A stretch of DNA of 64,000 bases from the NCBI GenBank assembly GCA_020638975.1, contig JACKHN010000007.1, positions 62,001-126,000 of the forward strand, in the 5' to 3' direction. The notes under the pieces are model-generated. The model searched no databases and was not told the DNA's origin. It was given only the letters and a program-made list of their open reading frames with translations. The position numbers and the translations under genes were made by a program. Positions 24,821-32,062 of the stretch are shown one piece after another. The number at the start of each line of letters is the position of its first letter. The first letter of the stretch is position 1. Origin of the DNA: Planctomycetaceae bacterium. Lineage in GTDB: Bacteria > Planctomycetota > Planctomycetia > Pirellulales > Pirellulaceae.

Positions 24821-26266
24821 ATGTCACAACCTGCTGCAGAATTTCGACTCGTACGTCGTACCTTCCTTGGGCGCGCTTCGCTTGGCTTAGGGTCTGCCGC
24901 ACTCGGATCGTTGTTAGTTTCTGACGCGACGAATGACCTCCTCGGCGCACCTCAAGAACTTTCGTCACGTGGAGTGATCAATCCGCTGCACATCCCACCA
25001 AAAGTCAAACGCGTGATTTTTTTGTGTATGGCGGGTGGGCCCTCTCACTTGGAGAGCTTCGATCACAAACCCAAGCTCGCCGAACTCGACGGCCAACCGA
25101 TGCCCGACAGTTTTACGAAGGGGCAGCCAATTGCGCAGCTGCAGGGCCAGCGACTGGTCTGTCTCGGTCCACTTGCCAGATTCCACCGTCACGGTCAATC
25201 CGGCCAGCAAATCAGCGACTTCTTTCCTCACATTGGCAGCATCGCCGACGATATTTGTATCATCCGGTCGCTGCATACCGACCAAATCAATCACGATCCT
25301 GCACACACGGTGATGAACACCGGAACTCCCATCTCCGGAAGGCCGAGTATGGGTTCGTGGGTGCTGTACGGTTTGGGAGCCGAGACGGAGAACCTGCCAG
25401 GTTTCGTCGTGTTAACCAGCGTCGGCGGTCGTAATCCGCAACCGATCGCCACGCGACAATGGAGCGCCGGTTTCCTGCCCGGTCGACTGCAAGGCATCCC
25501 ATTTCATTCGGCGGGCGACGCGGTCCACTACTTGAATAGCCCGCGCGGCGTCACTCGCGATCAACAAGGTGATGTGGTCAATAGTATTGGGCAGCTAAAC
25601 GTGCTCGGCAATCGATCACTTCAAGACCCCGAAGTTGACACACGCATCAGTCAATACGAACTTGCCTTCCGAATGCAGATGAGCGTCCCAGAGTTGTTAG
25701 ACTTCAAGGATGAACCGGAACATGTTTTAGATATGTATGGCACACAGGGAGCCGACGGCACTTTCGCAGCGAACTGTTTGCTGGCCCGCCGCCTCGCCGA
25801 ACGAGGCGTGCGATTCATTCATCTCTATCATCGCGGCTGGGATCACCACAACGATCTTGTTCAATACATGAATGTCTGCTCTGGGTTATGCGATCAAGCA
25901 TCGGCAGCGTTGATCAAGGACTTGAAGCAACGAAATATGCTCGACGACACGCTCGTGATCTGGGGCGGCGAGTTTGGTCGCACGCCGATGGCTCAGACGA
26001 ATAAAGGAAAGGCCGGTCGCGATCACCACATGCGCGCCTTCTCGATATGGCTAGCCGGCGGAGGAATCCGCAAGGGGCATACGCACGGGGCGACCGACGA
26101 ATTGGGTTACAACGCCGTCGAAGACATCGTCCACATCAATGATTTACACGCCACGATGCTGCACTTACTCGGTATCGATCATCGCCGACTCACGTTCCGG
26201 CATCAGGGTCGTGACTTCCGATTGACGGATGTCGCCGGAACGATTGTCAAGGAAGTGCTCGCCTAA
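24821..26266 (+). CDS. DUF1501 protein with twin-arginine signal
   Basis: The 481-residue protein begins, after about ten residues, with the twin-arginine segment LVRRTFLGRASLGLGSAALG, so it should be exported folded. DUF1501 features follow: KRVIFLCMAGGPSHLESFDH, YHRGWDHHNDLV, LVIWGGEFGRTPM, GRDHHMRAFSIWLAGGGI and VHINDLHATMLHLLGID. The family is related to alkaline phosphatase and sulfatase folds, with conserved His and Asp residues that probably bind metal. In Planctomycetes it usually follows a DUF1553/DUF1549 cytochrome-like partner, which is absent here. I prefer ATG 24821 (GAGG 12 bases upstream) over 24782. It ends 10 bases before repeat A3. Confidence 0.85.
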   Translation: MSQPAAEFRLVRRTFLGRASLGLGSAALGSLLVSDATNDLLGAPQELSSRGVINPLHIPPKVKRVIFLCMAGGPSHLESFDHKPKLAELDGQPMPDSFTKGQPIAQLQGQRLVCLGPLARFHRHGQSGQQISDFFPHIGSIADDICIIRSLHTDQINHDPAHTVMNTGTPISGRPSMGSWVLYGLGAETENLPGFVVLTSVGGRNPQPIATRQWSAGFLPGRLQGIPFHSAGDAVHYLNSPRGVTRDQQGDVVNSIGQLNVLGNRSLQDPEVDTRISQYELAFRMQMSVPELLDFKDEPEHVLDMYGTQGADGTFAANCLLARRLAERGVRFIHLYHRGWDHHNDLVQYMNVCSGLCDQASAALIKDLKQRNMLDDTLVIWGGEFGRTPMAQTNKGKAGRDHHMRAFSIWLAGGGIRKGHTHGATDELGYNAVEDIVHINDLHATMLHLLGIDHRRLTFRHQGRDFRLTDVAGTIVKEVLA

Positions 26267-26276
26267 CTACTAACTA

Positions 26277-26371
26277 GCGGTACAGTTTGCCATAAGTCGG
26301 GCACTCCTGCCCGACAAGAAACGACCAAGAGTGGCCGTCCAACGTTCAGGAACTTCAAACTGTACCACTAC
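26277..26371 (+). repeat. Intergenic repeat family A, copy 3
   Basis: The copy begins GCGGTACAGTTTGCC, has the GTCGGGCA/TGCCCGAC hairpin, a weakened second hairpin (ACGACCA/TGGCCGT) and ends CTTCAAACTGTACCACTAC. It has drifted further than the other copies, with AACGTTCAGG replacing TACTTTCCGG. It starts 10 bases after the DUF1501 stop. Confidence 0.88.
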
Positions 26372-26431
26372 CCTCGTCTAGCCCGCGAACGCTATTTCGA
26401 AGTAAGCAGGGCGACTCATTTGTTGAAGTAT

Positions 26432-26500
26432 GTACGACGGGCCTCCGAGCCCGTCGAATGACGACTTAGATTCATCGACGGGCTCGGAGGCCCGTCGGAC
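26432..26500. repeat. Intergenic palindrome family C, copy 1
   Basis: Two inverted 23-base arms, at 26435-26457 and 26475-26497, differ in orientation only and are separated by 17 bases. Each arm also holds its own smaller hairpin (GACGGGC with GCCCGTC), so the element can fold as one long or two short structures. A second copy lies at 39929-39989. Confidence 0.88.
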
Positions 26501-26631
26501 AAACCTCTCAGTTTGAAAAACGGAAAGGCCCTGTCGACGTAAGCACGAGTGTTTGCTCGGTGAGGTGATTTTCATTAGCATAGAGCAGCGCGACCACTTC
26601 TCTTCTTTCTATTTTCTATCTGATTCTGCCG

Positions 26632-27249
26632 ATGCCTGATCACGACTTGGAACCTGAGTTGATTCAGCGAGCCATTGTCGGTGACCGCGTGGCGTTGTCG
26701 CAATTGTTGTTGATTCATCATGACTCCTTGCGGCGCCATATCGTTCATGAGTCGGCGGGACAGCAGTTGGGGGTAATGCTGGCGGATGACATTTTACAGC
26801 AGACCTTTGTACGGGCGGCTCAAGGGATCAAGGCTTTCGAGGATCGCGAAGTCGGTTCGTTACGCGCGTGGCTCAAGACGATCGCTGCCAACCTCATCAA
26901 AGATGCTCAAAAGCGACGTAGCCGAGAACGCCGAGCGACTCGTCCACATGCGTCGCATTCGGACGATGGATCGCTCTTGCCAGCAGTCGAGCGTCTGTCA
27001 TGTGACCACACGCCACCAATCAAGCGAGCGCAACGGTCAGAGAGCATTCGACGTATGCGGACTGCGATGGCCAGTCTGCCGCCGGAGCAACGCGAAGTCG
27101 TCGAACGCTATTACCTCCAGACGCAAACCCTCGAACAGATCGCGCAAGAAACCGGTCGCACGATCAGCTCCGTTCGCGGCGTTTGCTACCGCGCGAGAAA
27201 AAACTTGCGCACGTTGATGGGCGGTTCGTCTTTGTACTTTAGCAATTAG
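26632..27249 (+). CDS. ECF-type RNA polymerase sigma factor (kinase-linked)
   Basis: The 205-residue protein has sigma region 2 (residues about 10-95, with LADDILQQTFVRAAQGIKAF and LRAWLKTIAANLIKDAQK) and region 4 (about 140-195, with MASLPPEQREVVERYYLQ and TLEQIAQETGRTISSVRG). A linker of about 45 residues between them is rich in Arg, His and Ser. It ends 13 bases before the 1321-residue kinase gene. Planctomycetes have families of ECF sigma factors encoded beside Ser/Thr kinases, which probably control them by phosphorylation; this pair fits that pattern. No anti-sigma gene lies upstream. Confidence 0.88.
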   Translation: MPDHDLEPELIQRAIVGDRVALSQLLLIHHDSLRRHIVHESAGQQLGVMLADDILQQTFVRAAQGIKAFEDREVGSLRAWLKTIAANLIKDAQKRRSRERRATRPHASHSDDGSLLPAVERLSCDHTPPIKRAQRSESIRRMRTAMASLPPEQREVVERYYLQTQTLEQIAQETGRTISSVRGVCYRARKNLRTLMGGSSLYFSN

Positions 27250-27262
27250 TCGTGAGCCAACG

Positions 27263-30200
27263 ATGTCGGTTAGCTCTTCGAGTCAACAACGAGCACGAGC
27301 ACGCAACGCAAGGGTACGCGAAATTGTGCTTGACGTGGCGGACCGACGAGCACGCGGCGAACATGTCAGCGACGAAGATTTGCTGGCAGCTAACCCAGAC
27401 CTCGCCGCGCCGTTGTCCGAGGAGCTTGGCAAGCTGCGACGTATCAGGAATATCTTGGAGCAGGTGGACGATTCTACTTGTGCCGAGGCACTCGAACGTC
27501 TCGAAGCGGATTGGATTCTTGATCGCGGTTCACGCCGAGTTCGGCAACGCGACTCTTGGTTGAACGGACTTGCTCGAACTGCCTCCTCACCGGCAAACGA
27601 GTACGATCCGCTGACGGCTTCTACTGCCGGTGACAGCGTCGAGCGTTTACGGCGAGCCGAATCGGGCGCCCTCCCGACTCCCGCAACAATCGGTCGCTAT
27701 CAAGTTCGCGGCCTGTTAGGCGAGGGCGGCTTTGGTCGTGTCTACTTGGCATGGGATCAAGAACTGAAGCGGCACGTTGCTGCCAAAGTTCCGCACCCGC
27801 ATCGCGTCGCCGAACCGGTGGATGTCGAGGCGTACTTGCACGAGGCGCGTTTGATCGCCAGCTTGGATCACGTTGGCATTGTGCCGGTTTATGACGTCGG
27901 ACGAACAGAGGACGGCGTGTGTTACGTCGTTTCGAAGTTGATTCAAGGCGAAGACCTGGCAACACGGATAAAGCAAGGGAAGTTAGAGTTCTCCACGACG
28001 GCACGCGTTCTGGCACAGGTTGCGGAAGCGTTGAACTATGCTCATGACCAAGGCCTCGTCCATCGCGATATCAAACCCGCGAATATTTTGCTCGACGAGC
28101 GAAACCGCGCTTACGTTGCAGATTTTGGATTGGCCTTGCAGGACGAGACGATTGTCGAAGGTGGCAGCTATGCCGGCACACCGGCTTACATGAGTCCTGA
28201 ACAAGCTCGCGGTGAATCGCACCGGGTCGATGGTCGTAGCGATATTTTCAGCCTCGGAGTGGTACTTTATGAACTGCTCACCCAACGCAAGCCTTTCCAA
28301 GCCGACTCGTATGACACGCTACTTCACAAGATCATCAACATGGAGGTTGAGTCGCCTCGATCGTACGATGCGTCGCTACCAGAGGAACTGGAACGCATCT
28401 GTTTGAAAGCGCTCGCCAAGCGTGCCGCCGACCGTTATCTCACGGGGCGTGAGTTCGCCGAGGATCTTCGCTTCTTCGCGGAGAATTCCAGCGGTCAGCA
28501 CTTGCCGAAGCCGGAGCGTGACGAGCCGATCGCACGCGTCGTCCCCAAGGGCTTACGTGCCTTCGATGCGAACGATGCCGACTTCTTCCTTGATCTGTTG
28601 CCGGGGGCTCGCGACCGGAACGGATTGCCCGAAAGCATTCGTCAGTGGCTATTGCGGATCGAGGAACGCGATGCGGACGAAACGTTCTCGGTCGGATTAA
28701 TCTATGGCCCTTCAGGATGCGGGAAATCTTCGTTCGTTCGGGCGGGACTCCTACCGCTGTTGTCACGCGACATTCACACGATTTATGTCGAAGCAACGGC
28801 TGAGGACACCGAAAACCAGCTGGCGAGAAAGCTGCACAAGGAGTTACCAAATCTGCCGCCGGAGCTCTCGCTGCCAGCCTGTCTCGCCGCGATCCGGCGC
28901 GGTGAACACCTGCGAGCGGGGCAGAAACTGCTGCTGGTGATTGACCAGTTCGAGCAGTGGTTGCACGGACGCCAGGAAGAGCAACGCCGGCAGCTTGTCC
29001 AGGCGCTGCGTCATTGCGACGGCAAACATTTGCAGTGTCTGCTGCTTGTTCGCGACGACTTCTGGCTCGCGTTGAGCCGATTCATGCATGAGCTGGAGAT
29101 TGACTTGTTGCAGGGTCGCAACACCGCATTGGTTGATTTATTCGATCCGCTGCATGCGCGTCAGGTTCTGGCATCGTTTGGCCGGTCATTTGGACGAATC
29201 GCAAGCGAGCAAAGCGAGGCCAGCAACTCGCAAGAGGCGTTCTTGATTCAGTCGGTGGATGCGATGGCCGATGAAGGCAAAGTCATTCCGGTGCGGCTGG
29301 CGTTGTTTGCCGAAATGGTGAAGGGACGGCCCTGGACTCCGCACACCTTGCAGGAACTGGGTGGAGCGGATGGCGTGGGCACCGCATTTCTTGAGGAGAC
29401 TTTTTCGGCACGCGCAGGCAATCTACAGAGCCGTGCCCACGAACAAGCGGCCCGAGCGGTCCTCGAAGCCTTGCTGCCGGATTCCGGCAGCAACATCAAG
29501 GGGCATATTCGTTCTTACCCAGAGTTGCTCGACATTTCCGGCTATGGTCACAATCCACGAGCGTTCAAGGAGCTAATGCGAATTCTCGATGGCGAGACGC
29601 GATTGCTCACACCCGTCGATACCGACATCGGCAGCAGTGGGATCTCGCCGGGACAGCGTTGTTACCAGTTGACCCATGACTATCTTGTTCCGGCGCTTCG
29701 CCAATGGTTGACCAAACGCCAGAAGGCGACTTCTGTCGGACGCGCCGAGTTGCGTTTGGCCGAACGCACGACGATGTGGAACGCGATGCCCGAGCGACGA
29801 CAACTCCCTTCGATCGCAGAGTACTTGCAGATCCGTGTGCTGACGCGATCCTCCGCATGGACTTCGAATCAGAAGCGAATGATGCGAGCTGCGGCTCGGC
29901 AACATCTGACATTAGCCGTCGTCGCGGGAATGTTGCTTCTGTTGTTCTTGCTCGTGGGTTCCGAATTGACAATGCAAGCTCGGAATCTTGTCGTCCGGTT
30001 TCGTGCAAACACGGCTTCGGTGTGGATGGCTCTCGGCCAGGAAGACGCAATCTGGCCGTTAATGAAACATGACGCCGATCCGACGCTGCGTACGCAGTTA
30101 ATTCATCGATTGAGTCCGCTGGTCGTCGACGCGACCGAGATCATGACCGCGTTGAACAAGCAAAACGACGTGTCGACTCGCCGAGCGATGTTGCTGTTGG

Positions 30201-31228
30201 TCGGCGAATTGGCAAAGGATTCCTACGACCAGCCGGGAGACACCATCACGCGTGAGGGAGTTTCTCAGACGTTCATTCAAGAGTTGCTGACGGTCTACAA
30301 GGAAGACCCTGATCGCGGAATGCACGCGGCTGCTGAATGGGCGTTACTGCGATATGGACAGGCGTCGGAAGCGGGACGTGCGCTTCGTGCGATGAATACC
30401 GAAGCCGTCTTGGGGGATCGACAGTGGTATGTGACCAGCGAACTCCACACGATGGTGATCGTACCAGGGCCAGCCGAGTTTATGATGGGCACGCCTGAAG
30501 GTGGCGCGTTCGATGCGGAAGACGAGGCGGTTCACAGCCAGCGGATTCGTCGCAGTTTCTCGATTGCGAGCAAGGAGACAACGATTGCACAGTTCGAGCG
30601 ATTCTTGCTCGAGAATCGCACACATCAGTACACCAAGATTCAGCAACCAAATTGGACACCTGATTGTCCACAAACGAATGTGTCATGGTACGACGCGGCG
30701 GCCTACTGCAACTGGCTCAGCAATAAGGCCGGAATTCCGAAAGAGCAGTGGTGCTACGTTGCCAACGGCGAAGGCCAGTATACGTCCGACATGACGGTGG
30801 CCGACGATATCTTCGTTCGCACCGGTTATCGATTGCCAACGGAGGCGGAATGGGAGTACGCATGTCGCGCCGGTACGACAACCGCTTACAACTTCGGTCG
30901 TGACCAAGCTCAATTGGCTGCCTATGCGATTGTTTACGGTCCCGAAACGACGACCGCGACAGACGTTGGGGCGAAGAAGCCCAACGACTATGGACTATTT
31001 GACATGCACGGCAATGTCAGTGAGTGGTGTCACGATCGTTATCGACTGACACCGATGGCCACGATGATCGACTCGTTCGCGCCCATTCCTGGACGCGAGC
31101 CGCGTGTTGTGCGTGGTGGATCGTACCAGGATGGGCCGACCCGCGTTCGCAGCGCCTCTCGCGGTCACCGTCTTCCAGGCGAGCGAAACGCAACGCTTGG
31201 GTTCCGGGTCGCGAGGAGCTACCCTTGA
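27263..31228 (+). CDS. Ser/Thr kinase - STAND-like ATPase - FGE-like domain membrane protein
   Basis: This 1321-residue protein has, in order: an N-terminal helical region; a Hanks-type kinase at about 145-410 with GEGGFGRVY, VAAK, VHRDIKPANILL, ADFGLA and SPEQARG, all catalytic residues present; a P-loop ATPase from about 430, with Walker A GPSGCGKSS near 481 and Walker B LLLVIDQFEQW; a basic link; one membrane helix near 884-908; a helical repeat region; and a C-terminal formylglycine-generating-enzyme-like domain from about 1066 with GYRLPTEAEWEYACRAGT and YGLFDMHGNVSEWCHD. The last domain lacks the paired cysteines of true FGE near GGSYQDGPTRVRSASRG, so it is probably a ligand-binding domain outside the membrane. 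Kinase and ATPase are cytoplasmic. It is co-directional with its ECF partner. Confidence 0.88.
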   Translation: MSVSSSSQQRARARNARVREIVLDVADRRARGEHVSDEDLLAANPDLAAPLSEELGKLRRIRNILEQVDDSTCAEALERLEADWILDRGSRRVRQRDSWLNGLARTASSPANEYDPLTASTAGDSVERLRRAESGALPTPATIGRYQVRGLLGEGGFGRVYLAWDQELKRHVAAKVPHPHRVAEPVDVEAYLHEARLIASLDHVGIVPVYDVGRTEDGVCYVVSKLIQGEDLATRIKQGKLEFSTTARVLAQVAEALNYAHDQGLVHRDIKPANILLDERNRAYVADFGLALQDETIVEGGSYAGTPAYMSPEQARGESHRVDGRSDIFSLGVVLYELLTQRKPFQADSYDTLLHKIINMEVESPRSYDASLPEELERICLKALAKRAADRYLTGREFAEDLRFFAENSSGQHLPKPERDEPIARVVPKGLRAFDANDADFFLDLLPGARDRNGLPESIRQWLLRIEERDADETFSVGLIYGPSGCGKSSFVRAGLLPLLSRDIHTIYVEATAEDTENQLARKLHKELPNLPPELSLPACLAAIRRGEHLRAGQKLLLVIDQFEQWLHGRQEEQRRQLVQALRHCDGKHLQCLLLVRDDFWLALSRFMHELEIDLLQGRNTALVDLFDPLHARQVLASFGRSFGRIASEQSEASNSQEAFLIQSVDAMADEGKVIPVRLALFAEMVKGRPWTPHTLQELGGADGVGTAFLEETFSARAGNLQSRAHEQAARAVLEALLPDSGSNIKGHIRSYPELLDISGYGHNPRAFKELMRILDGETRLLTPVDTDIGSSGISPGQRCYQLTHDYLVPALRQWLTKRQKATSVGRAELRLAERTTMWNAMPERRQLPSIAEYLQIRVLTRSSAWTSNQKRMMRAAARQHLTLAVVAGMLLLLFLLVGSELTMQARNLVVRFRANTASVWMALGQEDAIWPLMKHDADPTLRTQLIHRLSPLVVDATEIMTALNKQNDVSTRRAMLLLVGELAKDSYDQPGDTITREGVSQTFIQELLTVYKEDPDRGMHAAAEWALLRYGQASEAGRALRAMNTEAVLGDRQWYVTSELHTMVIVPGPAEFMMGTPEGGAFDAEDEAVHSQRIRRSFSIASKETTIAQFERFLLENRTHQYTKIQQPNWTPDCPQTNVSWYDAAAYCNWLSNKAGIPKEQWCYVANGEGQYTSDMTVADDIFVRTGYRLPTEAEWEYACRAGTTTAYNFGRDQAQLAAYAIVYGPETTTATDVGAKKPNDYGLFDMHGNVSEWCHDRYRLTPMATMIDSFAPIPGREPRVVRGGSYQDGPTRVRSASRGHRLPGERNATLGFRVARSYP

Positions 31229-31290
31229 CGTAACACCTGTTCCACACAGGTGTTGCTGGCTCAAAGGAGTCCGTATCAGGACCGCAGGTA

Positions 31291-31388
31291 GTAGTGGTAC
31301 CGTTTGAAATTCCGAAAAGGTAGGACGGCCACTCTCGGCCGTCCTTTGTCGGGCAGGAGTGCCCGACTTACGCAAAGTGTACCACTAC
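31291..31388 (-). repeat. Intergenic repeat family A, copy 4 (inverted)
   Basis: This copy is in the opposite orientation to A1-A3, running GTAGTGGTACCGTTTGAAAT, the GACGGCCA-type hairpin, the GTCGGGCA-type hairpin and GTACCACTAC. Its termini are the best matched of the four (GTAGTGGTAC against GTACCACTAC). It lies just 3' of the kinase gene. Confidence 0.9.
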
Positions 31389-31455
31389 GCAGCAGGTTGT
31401 CGCCTTGGAATAATTCAGCGGAGGTCTTTCGAATCTCTGTGTGTTAGTTGGACAT

Positions 31456-31511
31456 CATAACCCGAAGCGTAAGTGAGGCTTCTTTCTTCGCTCACGCATC
31501 GGATTGGGATG
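31456..31511. repeat. Degenerate palindrome (RSVSEA-type intergenic repeat)
   Basis: ACCCGAAGCGTAAGTGAGG and CGCTCACGCATCGGATTGGG are imperfect inverted arms across a 10-base centre. In one frame the left arm reads ITRSVSEAS, a string that I recall at many falsely extended planctomycete N-termini. I treat it as a non-coding repeat ahead of the sigma gene; that it is a widespread family is recollection, not something shown in this window. Confidence 0.55.
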
Positions 31512-31537
31512 AGCCCAAATTCAGCGGAGTGTTTGTC

Positions 31538-32044
31538 TTGGCATTGACCCAAGCTCGATTCAACGAAATGGTCGACGCGCATGGTGCTGCGCTCTACCGG
31601 ATCGCGTATCGCTTGGTTGGGAATCAGCATGACGCAGAAGATTTAGTCCAGGAGGCATTTCGTTCGGCCTGGAACAGTCGGGCGCGGTATCAGGCGAATC
31701 TGGGGGAAAGGGCTTGGTTGGTAACCATCTTGCGGAGGCGCGTCGTGGACGGGTGGAGGAAGCAGCGGGCACGAACAATCTCGTTTGATGAGACAGTTCT
31801 GGATGTTGGCGTGAAGGGCGACGACCCTGCGGATCGCGAGTTTGAAGACCACGTCCAAGCGGCGCTCGCTGAATTGCCGGAACAATTGCGTGAAACCTTG
31901 CTGTTGGTCGTGGTGGGCGAACTAACACACCAGGAAGTTGCGGATATGCTCTCGATCCCGCTCGGCACCGTGTTGTCGCGAGTGAGTCGAGCGCGGACGA
32001 GGCTGCGGAAGTTGCTATCGGAAGAAGAAGTTAAGCATTCCTAG
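31538..32044 (+). CDS. ECF-type RNA polymerase sigma factor (VWA-linked)
   Basis: The protein of 168 residues has region 2 with LYRIAYRLVGNQHDAEDLVQ and AWLVTILRRRVVDGWRK, and region 4 with LAELPEQLRETLLLVVVGEL and HQEVADMLSIPLGTVLSR. I set the start at TTG 31538 because GGAG lies 8 bases upstream and ALTQARFNEMVDAHG is the normal opening; the ATG at 31448 would force translation of the palindromic repeat at 31456-31511. The next gene, a VWA membrane protein, begins 18 bases after the stop and is the likely regulator, in the position where an anti-sigma factor would stand. Confidence 0.85.
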   Translation: MALTQARFNEMVDAHGAALYRIAYRLVGNQHDAEDLVQEAFRSAWNSRARYQANLGERAWLVTILRRRVVDGWRKQRARTISFDETVLDVGVKGDDPADREFEDHVQAALAELPEQLRETLLLVVVGELTHQEVADMLSIPLGTVLSRVSRARTRLRKLLSEEEVKHS

Positions 32045-32062
32045 GAACGTTGAAACAGAGCC

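Larger units (their letters stand above)
26267..26631. other. 365-base intergenic region with repeats A3 and C1
   Basis: Repeat A3 (26277-26371) follows the DUF1501 stop, and palindrome C1 (26432-26500) follows that. The last 130 bases lead into the sigma-factor gene and are pyrimidine-rich, with no clear promoter. Confidence 0.4.
31229..31537. other. 309-base region with repeat A4 and an RSVSEA-type palindrome
   Basis: Repeat A4 starts 62 bases after the kinase stop. A degenerate palindrome at 31456-31511 precedes the sigma gene. Between them, 31389-31455 shows nothing recognisable. Confidence 0.4.
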
